DNA of 64,000 bases. Source: Hydrangea macrophylla. Taxonomy: Eukaryota; Streptophyta; Magnoliopsida; Cornales; Hydrangeaceae. Of this stretch, positions 56,101 through 64,000 are shown piece by piece; the first letter of the stretch is position 1, and each line of letters starts with the position of its first letter. Below the pieces are notes generated by a model. It saw only the letters and a program-made list of their open reading frames with translations, was not told the origin of the DNA and did no database searches. The position numbers and the translations under genes are program-made. The stretch is from positions 53,718,533 to 53,782,532 of the forward strand of contig CM066987.1 of the NCBI GenBank assembly GCA_033977485.1, read 5' to 3'.

Positions 56101-56387
56101 ATCAACCTAAGAATGATTCTCAATTTCTTACATATAATGCATCCAAGACCACTTCTTCTAACTTGTGGCTTCCGAATTCCGGCGCCACCCATCATATCAC
56201 CAATGATTTCCAGAACCTTGTTTTGCCTCATGAATATAATGGCCCAGATCATGTAACTATTGGTGATGGTTCAGGTTTGCAGATTTCTCATATTGGTTGT
56301 TCTCATATTGCCACTTCTTCTAAGCCCTTAATCTTCTCTCATGTTATGCATGTCCCCTTGATTCATCGTAATCTTCTTTCTATTTGA
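56101..56387 (+). pseudogene. Copia protease region (decayed)
   Basis: NLWLPNSGATHHITNDFQNL carries the catalytic motif as N-S-G-A-T, where D-S-G-A-T is expected. The active-site Asp is thus Asn. The frame continues with VTIGDGSGLQISHIG and stops at 56385-56387 before the integrase zinc region. Confidence 0.8.
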
Positions 56388-57660
56388 AACTCACAAGAGA
56401 TAATAATGTGTTTGTTGAATTTCATCCTGATTTTTTTTTGTGTCAAGGACCAAGCAATAGGCACGATTCTTCTACGGGGCAAATGTGATGATGAACTTAT
56501 CATTTTCCACCCAGCTCTTGTCATTCTCTCCATACTTCAAATACTTCAAATAAATTTGCCTTTTTCGGTGCACGAGGTCCTACATCTCTTTGATATCAAA
56601 GGCTCGGTCACGCTCCTATGCGCACTGTCCATCATGTGATCTTTAATTTTCAGCTTCCTAGTACTAGTAGTACTGCATCTGCAATTTGTCCCCATTGTCA
56701 ACTAGGGAAGGCCCATAAATTGCCCTACTCATGTTTCTAGCAATGCCCCTCTTGACTTAGTGTATTCGGATATATGGGGTCTTCCCCTTCTTTGTTATTT
56801 GATGGTCATAAATATTATGTTATTTTTGTGGATGATTTTAGTAAATATGTTAGGCTATTTCCTTTGGTTGTTAAGTCCGATGTATTTTCTATTTTTGTTA
56901 AGTTCACAAAATTAATTGAAAATCTTCTTAGTACTCATATTAAGCGACTTCAAACAGATTGGGGGTGGTGAATACCGAAGTCTGTCTTCTCACTTGACCT
57001 CATGTGGCATCGTTCATTGTGTTTCTTGTCCTCATACACATGAACAATAGGGTCCAATCGAGTGTCGTCATTGCCATATCATTGACACTGCTCTCACCCT
57101 CTTGGCCCATGCTAATGTGCCTCTCTCCTATTGGGATTATGCGTTTCAAACCACTATTTATTTAATAAACCGGCTTCCTTCTACTGCAATTGGAAATGCA
57201 ATTCCACTTCAAAAACTTTTTAATGTTTTTCCTGGTTATAAATTTTTAAAAGTTTTTGGTTGTATATGTTATCCATTGCTCTGACCCTATAACAAGCATA
57301 AGTTCTCATATAGGTCTGCTAAACATATTTTCATGGGATACAACTCCTCTCATAAAGGTTATACATGTCTCAATTTAGACACTAGAAAATTATTAATTTC
57401 TAGTGATGTTGTTTTTGATGAACATGACTTTCATTTTCGGCCTTTACTCTCATCACCTCCTAACACCTCCCCCGGTCCCTTATCTCTTCCTTTGGCTCTT
57501 CCCCTAGACCGCCTCCTTTCATCTCATGCCCGCACACCATCGCCTTTATCCCCTCGTCCTTTGATAGCTACATCTCCACTAGTCCCTCCTCCTCTGCCAC
57601 TCCCTATATCTTCTTATGTGCCTCTGTCTCTCCCTCCTATGACCTCTACTACCACCCCCT
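56388..57660 (+). pseudogene. Copia integrase (decayed)
   Basis: Zinc region remnants (CPHCQLGKAHKLPY), then KYYVIFVDDFSKYVRLFPLV (first Asp near 56830), HIKRLQTDWGW (second Asp) and LPLSYWDYAFQTTIYLINRL-like sequence (57102-57284). The GKN-type tail includes MGYNSSHKGYTCLNLDTRKL and VVFDEHDFHFRPLL. A stretch near 56970-57090 is badly frameshifted. A Pro/Ser-rich linker follows to 57660. Confidence 0.8.
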
Positions 57661-58729
57661 AACCTTCTTCACCCCATTATATTACCACTGTGAGCCATCG
57701 TTCTAATGTGTGAAGCTCTACTAATTCTTATCCCATGGTCACACATTTGAAAGATGGTATTCGTAAACCAAAAGCATTATTTTTTGTTCATTACCCTCTT
57801 TTACATGCTTTTTAGGCTTCTCACAGTGGCAGACCCACTGAGCCCGTCTCTTTTGTAGATGCTAATGCCCACTCTTAGTGGCGAGAGGCTATGTCCCATG
57901 AAATAACTGCCTTGATCAAGAATAATACTTGGTCCATTATTCTATATGAACCTCATATGAATCTCGTTTCTTGTAAATGGGTTTACAAATTAAAGCATCA
58001 CTCTGACGATTCTGTGGATAGATATAAAGACCATCTTGTAGCTTGCGGCTTTCATCAATTGGAAGGTGTGGATTATCATGAGACATACAGTCCCATGGTG
58101 AAGCCTACCACCGTTCGCATTGTTCTGTCCCTTGCTCTTTCAAATGGTTGGAATGTTCGTTAATTAGATGTTCAAAAAGCATTTCTTCATGGTAATCTTG
58201 AGGAAGCTATGTACATAACTCAACTGCCGGGGTTAAAGATAAGTCTCATCCTCATTTTGTTTGTCAGCTTCATAAATCCTTTTATGGTCTCAAACAAGTA
58301 CCCTGTGCTTGGTTTGAGCTCTTGAGTTCCTTCCTTCAATAACTTGGTTTCACTGGTTCTCGAACGTATAGTTTGTTATTTATTTTCAATCGTGGATGTG
58401 TTATTTGCTACATTCTAATCTATGTCGATGATATATTGGTTACATGCAACAATGCTGATTTTGTCTCTCTTGTGCTTCGACGTCTAAGTTATGAATTTGT
58501 TATTACTGATATTGGCTCTCTTCACTACTTTCTCAGTGTTGAAGTTATTCCTCAAGGTTCTGGTTATATTCTGTCTCAATGACGTTAACTTTATGATAGT
58601 TTTCATAAGGCATCCCTTGTTGAATGTAAGCCAGTCAGCACACCAATCATTCCATCTACCAAGTTGTCACGTTATGATCGGGATCCTTTGGTTGATGCCA
58701 TTTCCTATCGACAAATTGTCGGTGCTCTT
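57661..58729 (+). pseudogene. Copia reverse transcriptase (decayed)
   Basis: The frame 57891-58163 has NNTWSIILYEPHMNLVSCKW and HLVACGFHQLEGVDYHETYS. Further on are LDVQKAFLHGNLEEAMYITQ and, in another frame, LIYVDDILVTCNNADFVSLV with the catalytic YVDD at 58421-58432. DIGSLHYFLSVEVIPQGSGY and YRQIVGAL follow, cut at 58729 by the solo LTR. Several stops are present. Confidence 0.83.
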
Positions 58730-61700
58730 TGTAGACACCTTGATTTTGACCAAATGTCGAGTTAAGGGGAGTACTACCTCTAAGATCCGATGATGACAAG
58801 TGTTTGTCTAATCTAGGACTTCCAAAGATGATTCAAGCTCTTCGAAAGACTCTCCAACCTAAACAAAAAGCAGAAAAAATGATGATGAAAGAAAAAAAAA
58901 AAAAGAAAAAAAGAGGCAGAATGGCACTTGAGCAAATTTGCGGCAGTCATAGGCTGCCGTTGTGGCAGTCTCTGAACTGCCGGATGGCATTCTGTGTATG
59001 CTGCGAATTTCAGTAAGTGCCGCAAAAAATGAATTTTTACAAAAAAGGCAGTCCCTGGAGTTGTCCGCGACATTCATTGAGTGCCGCATCGGCATTCAGT
59101 GAATGCCGCAATGGCAATCACTGAGTGCCGTTCCGGCATTTAGTGAGTGCCGCTTCCATCTCCAGGGAGTGCCACTTTTTTGTAACAGTCTGTCCAAAAG
59201 TAGGTCGGTTCATACCATCAAATGGCGGAGGGAATTAGGGTTTTGGCTGCAAATTTCCCAAAATAACCCCCTAATGATTGCCTATATATAGAAGGTGTAT
59301 ATCCCATTATTAGGGATGGAATATTAGAATGTTAGGATCCCAATATTGATTCTCCTTCAAAATTTTCTAAATAGAGACAGAGTAGTAGAGTTGGAAGAAG
59401 AGTTTGATCATCACTTGGAAGGTCTCAAAGAAACCAAGAAGTTGAGGATACTTAGAGGTAAAACTCTAAACTAATTAGTTTATTAGTAGCTCAATCACAA
59501 TATTTAGATACCTAGGACCTTTTACACATTTTCAAAACCTCTCTTCCCATCTCATTTCATCACACACCACATATGTATATTATGATTGAGCTTTCATCTC
59601 ATTAGTTTGGATCAAAATGATTTAGTATTTAAAGCTTAAATAAATCTTGAAATAAAACCTTGGTCCGTTCTCTTTGATTATGTTTATTTCTTAGGTTCAT
59701 GAGGCTTTCAATGCCTTACTTGAACCTTTGTGTTTAGAATCCCTCAATATTCTTATGAACTTATGATTCATAGAGGGATTGAGGTTGATCTTAGTATGTT
59801 GAGTCAATAAGTCCAAACTTCATCCATAGTTTGAGCTTATTATTTCAAGGTTTTGTGAAGTTCCTCATACTTCACTAAAACCCATAAGTTCAAGTGTCAT
59901 TAATCTCCAATGACCATCAAATGGTAGGAGAAGTAGCTTAGTTTAAGTCCATCTCTATGGCTTAGGCTAATCCTTTTCTTAGGTTTTTTGAAGCTCTTCA
60001 TACTTCACTAAAATCTACATGTGTGTATCTTTAGCCTCCAATGACCATGAAGTGGTAGGAGTAACAATATGAATCCAAGCTTTTGTCCATAAGTTTGAGT
60101 TCATTGTTTTGGGGATTTTGTGAAAGTCATTTCATATTTAATCAAAATCCACAAACATGTATGTCTTTAGTCTCCAATGACCATCAAATGGTAGGAAAAG
60201 TAATTTGGATTAAGCCCAACTTCATGGTTTAGTAGTTGGAATTAACCAACTAAGTTGAACTTGAACAAACGATGCAGTGAATTCAGTGACCACCTTTGAT
60301 CAAGGATTTTTAGTTCAATATCAGACCGTTGGAATTGAATGAAACCAATGGGAAAGTGTTTATAACTCAAAGTTCTACCACTGTAATTTTTTTTAAGGAA
60401 GCTTTATGTTTAGGGTAGTTTGGTCAATGGTTTTGTGGAACAACTATAATTTGTCCAGAGTTTTAGAACAGTAATACTCTTTTGAAATAAGCAGATCAGA
60501 ACCTTAATCAAGTGTTCTTGGCCCAAAATAAAATTTTCCAGATAGTTTAATGTGTTAGAAAGCTACCCTAAAAAGACCAAAGCATTTTTGATTTTTTTAC
60601 TAGTTTTAGAAAATCATGCAAAAACTATGGACAGAGAGTTGTAAGTCCCTGAGTGATGTCTAGTGTTTGTCCAATTTCTGGAGATCTAACCGTTCAAATC
60701 TCGATTTTCTTTTTGGGTTAGAAACTAGATTCACAGAGGCATCTTTTGTCCAAAATTCATCAAGATCAAACTATGGGAACTATGATTTTTATTTCCTTAA
60801 AGTTCTGATCTGCTCTCAACAATTTTTAGAATTCTGTCATGATTTTGATCTACCTTGCAAACAATGGTCCCAATGATCTTTCCATGACCTAAGGTTTAAA
60901 CTATGTGTTAATAGTGATTAGTCAAGCTTAAAAACAGAGGCTAAATGATCCAAATCAATGAAATGTTCATAGCTTTATTGCATTCATACTCATATGTTCA
61001 TGTGCATTCATTTATGTAGATTGATACTTGAAAATAGAATTCACGTTGTGTTAGAGTTAGTTACTTAGGAGTTCAATGATGTGTTTTGTTTAAAGATGTC
61101 GACTAACCCTTTGTTTTGTAGCGCTATCAAGGTATGATTTCTTGAGCCCCTCTTTAGTTTATTTTTATTTCTTGATCTTTATTGATTTTTTCGACCTCAT
61201 GTGCGACACCGTAGAATTAAGATTTGCCTTATGTGTATATATGTGTATTAGAGACCCTCTTCTTAGGTTTTTATCCTTTTGTATGCATTGCACGTTTAAA
61301 CAATCGCGGCTGGATCCCGGGTAAGTTCCGTAGCTCCCTATTTGCATATCATATCGCTTGCTACTTGAATTATGTGGTTTTTTTGAATGATATTTTATCA
61401 CTTGCAATCTTACACCCTTTAGACATGCTTTTGTAATGTATATTTTATACATACGTATTAATTGAGAACATGCTTAGATAATTAATTCGATTAAAAGGAT
61501 GTCGAGTAGGGGCCTATCGCGAGATAGGATGAGAAGGGGTGTTTTAGTCCGATGGGCTCCTTCCCTTCTCATTCCATAATCCCCGGACCTAGTTTAATCT
61601 TTGGTTTCGCAAAAAGATCAGTTGTTTTAAAATGGTTTCTTAATTTTCCCTTTAAAAAAAATTAAGTGGAAACTCGTTGTTTTGTATTTTAAATTGAAGA

Positions 61701-61754
61701 AGATTTTAAAAGAAAAGCTATGGGTAAAAGAAGGAGAAAATTGCGATATCCACA
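58730..61754 (+). mobile_element. Solo LTR, same family as the Ogre-like LTR at 35427-38854
   Basis: It runs from TGTAGACACC to TATCCACA (3025 bp), flanked by the exact TSD CTCTT at 58725-58729 and 61755-61759. The copia frame is colinear across it. No coding region or internal repeats remain, so it is a product of LTR-LTR recombination. It is inverted relative to the LTR at 35427-38854. It has GAGTGCCGC/GGCATTCA repeats at 59070-59150. The short frames inside are not convincing genes. Confidence 0.82.
59070..59160. repeat. Alternating GAGTGCCG / CGGCATTCA repeats in the LTR
   Basis: Four short units of about 25 bp of the form TGAGTGCCGCATCGGCATT alternate. The inverted counterpart lies at 38187-38255. 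They can fold into small hairpins. Confidence 0.6.
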
Positions 61755-62358
61755 CTCTTCAGTATGCGACATTAACCCGTTCGGACTCGCCTTCTCTGTC
61801 AATTATGCCTGTCAGTTTATGCACAATCCTACCCATTTGCATTGGATTGCTGTAAAGAGATTGCTTCGATACTTAAAAGGCACAATTAATCATGGTCTCC
61901 ATTTTAGTCCATCCACAACCCAATCTCTCCATGCATACTCAGATTCTGACTGGGCAGGTTGTCCCGATGACCGAAAATCCACAAGTGGTTATGAAATTTT
62001 CCTTGGTAAAAACCTTGTTTCTTGGCAAGCTCGCAAACAAAACACCGTCTCTCGCTCAAGCACTGAATCAGAGTATCGCTCCTTAGCTAATTGTACATTT
62101 GAGATGGTGTGGATTCAATCATTATTGAAGGAACTTGGTGCATTCCTATCGCATGAGCCGACTTTATGGTGTGATAATATTGGCGCGACTTATTTAACTG
62201 CTAATCTTGTCTTCCATGCCCACACCAAGCATGTCGAAATTGATTTCCATTTTGTCCGAGAGAAGGTTGCACGTCATGATTTGGATGTTTGCTTTCTTTC
62301 TACAAAGAATCAAATAGCTGATGTTTTTACTAACGCACTACCTTCTGCCAATTTTTAA
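61755..62358 (+). pseudogene. Copia RNase H (mostly intact frame)
   Basis: After the TSD the frame continues as LQYATLTR, shifts by one base near 61785, and then is open: SVNYACQFMHNPTHLHWIAV, AYSDSDWAGCPDDRKSTSGY (first Asp), SRSSTESEYRSLA (Glu), LWCDNIGATYL (second Asp) and HAHTKHVEIDFHFVREKV, ending at 62358. All active-site acids are present. It is cut off from RT by the solo LTR. Confidence 0.87.
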
Positions 62359-62400
62359 TTTCTGCAGACCAAACTCAGAGTGCTAGATCCCCACTGAGTT

Positions 62401-62410
62401 TGAGAAGGGG
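62401..62410 (+). other. Polypurine tract of the copia element
   Basis: TGAGAAGGGG directly precedes the 3' LTR start TATTAACTG. Confidence 0.75.
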
Positions 62411-62649
62411 TATTAACTGTATTAAGTGTACATGACTTAGTCCACAACTACATCCCTGTAGAATAGGACTTCACCTTTATCTTAGGCAGTAGTAACAGTC
62501 CACTACACCTTTAGAAATAGGTAGTAGTTGTAACAGTCCACAAAGTGTGGAAAGTGTGGAACTTTTGTTATATATATATATCTCAATCCATATGGTCTTT
62601 TGCATTGTAGAGTGAGAGACATACACTTTGTATACAACTTGTTCTTACA
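62411..62649 (+). repeat. 3' LTR of the copia element
   Basis: It starts TATTAACTGTATTAAGTG and ends TTGTTCTTACA. It is colinear with the 5' LTR, with a shorter (AT)n run and an extra GGAAAGTGT near 62550. Confidence 0.85.
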
Positions 62650-62704
62650 AAGAGATATCGATAATTAGTGACGTTCATCGCTAAAAGTTTTTTTTTTGGG
62701 GGAA

Positions 62705-62975
62705 TGCATTTGTTTTTACACTAAATATTTTTTTGGGTAAATTGCACTGTAGTTTGTGGGTCGTGACACTTTAGTCCCCGCAATTTAAATTTGTGCATTT
62801 TAAACCCTAGAGTTTTATCAGTGTGACAATTAAGTCCAATCAGATCTTTTATAATTAAATTAGAACACTAATAGTTTAAATAATTATACTAAACTCCCCA
62901 AAAAGATTTCTTAAATTTAGCATTTTCTCTTTTCTTTAAATATCAAGTTATTTTTTCCACCGCCTTCAATCAATT
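62705..62975. other. AT-rich spacer, no gene
   Basis: No ORF. The sequence GGGTAAATTGCACTGTAG and the following AGTCCC/CAATTAAGTCC motifs resemble dispersed plant repeats, but no element can be bounded. Confidence 0.4.
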
Positions 62976-62987
62976 TGGTATCAGAGC
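62976..62987 (+). other. Orphan iMet-type primer-binding site
   Basis: TGGTATCAGAGC matches the common plant LTR-element PBS exactly, but no matching LTR can be bounded to the left. It could be the leftover of a deleted element or a chance match. Confidence 0.35.
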
Positions 62988-63025
62988 GTGGTTCCTCAGC
63001 CTGGTAACCTAGGAAGTTTATCATA

Positions 63026-63629
63026 TGACATCACGCCCCGCATTAGAAAAAAAAGAGAAAATGAATTCATTTTTGAACCCGTAGGCCATGACAGTTGAAA
63101 GTCACTATATTGTCCATGAATTAAAGTCTAACCATCAGAGTAATGATTCAAACCACGCATGTAGAAATTCTAAGTGCGATAAACAAAACCAGAGTGCATT
63201 ACTAACTTATTACAAATCATGAGTATTTGCGAAATCATAACTAAAGTATTACGGCATGTCGATTACAAACTTAACTATTACAGCACTCTCTAAACATGAA
63301 CATAAAATATCTTTCGCGAAGCTCAAGGTCTTCAACTCGCATAGTAGTCATCTCCAACGTAGCCTCCATCATAGTAGGCTTCATCCTCATAGCCCCTAGC
63401 CATGTGTTGCTAACCTGTGATCTCATAACCCTAGCCAGCTAGACGTCGAATATCAAGCGGCATAAAACGCTACCAGCTACACAAGCTGAGTGAATTTAAA
63501 TACTAGAAAAGTATCCACAGATATGCAATATATAAAACATCATTAAATAATCATCCCGTTGTTCGTACTCATGTATGTACTAACTCATTATAACAACATT
63601 GTCCCAACCAATCCCCATCATAACTATTT
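63026..63629 (-). repeat. Part of a chromovirus-like LTR
   Basis: TGACATCACGCCCCGC at the left resembles the left end TGTCACGCCCCG of the solo LTR at 24843. A minus-strand stretch (about 63330-63400) reads ARGYEDEAYYDGGYVGDDYY then AS and a stop, close in style to GYAEQYDYAS in the chromovirus LTR near 31355-31385. The extent to the right is unclear. Confidence 0.45.
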
Positions 63630-64000
63630 GTGATGACTTTATCCAGCCAATAAGGAGGTGCCACGAAGGATTTGACATGACAAGATAGTTAACTGATTGG
63701 GAAGTGACACAGAGGCAGTTACTAGCAGTTTGCCATTCACTCTATTTAAAATGTAAACCGCTAAGGAACACGTGTTGATCATTGAAGAATAACTGAAGAA
63801 CAGATGTCAATTCAAGGCAGTGCCTCATGAATGAGCAGTTACCAGTTTGAAAGAAGAAGGATCATTCAACATAGATTAATTGGAGGCCTCGACAATTATA
63901 AATAGAGCAAGTTTGTGATCAACGAGGGGATCTCTCGATCAACATCAATCAATATACTTCAATACTTTTTGTATTTCTATCAATACACTTAGAATTTGAA
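63630..64000 (+). repeat. Promoter-bearing LTR-like sequence, cut by the window end
   Basis: It may begin TGTGATGACTTTATCC at 63630. It holds a TATA box (63897-63904) followed by AGAGCAAGTTTGTGATC, a layout like U3/R of an LTR. There is no PBS inside the window, so the call is tentative. Confidence 0.35.
63897..63904 (+). promoter_or_regulatory. TATA box in the right-edge LTR-like sequence
   Basis: TATAAATA in the context ACAATTATAAATAGAGC, about 100 bp from the window end. Confidence 0.45.

Larger units (their letters stand above)
54882..62649 (+). mobile_element. Ty1/copia element, Ale/Retrofit-like, split by a solo LTR
   Basis: Short LTRs (54882-55123 and 62411-62649) flank a PBS, gag, protease, integrase, RT, RNase H and a PPT. 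The flanks TAGAG (54877-54881) and AAGAG (62650-62654) match at four of five. Removing the solo LTR at 58730-61754 leaves about 4.7 kb, a normal copia size. About a dozen substitutions separate the two LTRs by eye. Lineage is inferred from short LTRs and the RNase H sequence. All domains have stops or frameshifts. Confidence 0.85.
54245..62704. mobile_element. Small CACTA-type element split by a copia element
   Basis: The left end CACTATAAGAAAAATGGG is the CACTA/EnSpm terminal motif. The next 630 bp carry subterminal repeats of the type TTAGCGACGAAAATTTGTC, CTTCGTTGGTAAATGGTT and TTTCTATTGCCAA, as in plant CACTA ends. After the copia element the motif returns (TTAGTGACGTTCATCGCTAAA, 62656-62687) and ends in a T run. 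The expected TAGTG right end is not exact, so the right border and 3-bp TSD are uncertain. Without the copia element it is only about 0.7 kb and non-coding. Confidence 0.6.

Noticed and set aside
62976..63010. TGGTATCAGAGC region considered as part of a tRNA or SINE
   Set aside because: No cloverleaf or A/B box arrangement could be found around it; a leftover retroelement PBS is simpler.

Overview
The window is nuclear DNA of a flowering plant, most likely a eudicot. It is AT-rich and built mainly from nested LTR retrotransposons, with MITEs between them, telomere-like motifs, and one small plant-specific gene (serine-rich protein-like, minus strand, 15395-15715). No rRNA, tRNA or CRISPR was found. 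Almost every long reading frame is a decayed gag-pol piece. Element borders rest mainly on target-site duplications (TSDs) read directly from both flanks.

Nest 1 (636-12649, TSD TTTTC) is a minus-strand Tat-type Ty3/gypsy element with its pol region deleted. Its left LTR is split by an Athila-type element (1173-10124, TSD ATGCC) that carries only gag and protease. The island 12650-21067 is ordinary intergenic DNA with at least six small DNA transposons, three with clear 8- or 9-bp TSDs. It also holds the serine-rich gene, squeezed between MITEs, and a decayed gene-like fragment with a telomere-like motif.

Nest 2 (21073-54028, TSD CACAT) is a near-complete minus-strand Tat element: LTRs, PBS-like site, gag, protease, RT, RNase H, an extra RNase H, integrase, and an antisense multi-exon extra ORF with its own TATA box. 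It was split by a solo LTR (24843-27725) and by a plus-strand Tekay/Del-type chromovirus (28572-48233). The chromovirus integrase is split by a truncated Ogre-like piece, one 3' LTR plus two tandem-repeat arrays (35427-41862). Its 3' LTR is split by a 2.2-kb Mutator-like non-autonomous element (44746-46952, TSD TATTTTTAT).

Nest 3 (54245 to about 62704) is a small CACTA-type element, split by a Ty1/copia element (54882-62649). The copia RT/RNase H junction is split by a solo LTR (58730-61754, TSD CTCTT) of the same family as the Ogre-like piece. The right edge holds part of a minus-strand chromovirus LTR and a second promoter-bearing LTR-like sequence, both incomplete here.

Nothing acts as a working multi-gene host system. 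The points of most interest are the antisense multi-exon gene in the Tat element, the gag-protease-only Athila derivative whose in-frame stops all look like simple nonsense changes, the 52-bp satellite array next to an LTR, and the MITE-bracketed host gene.
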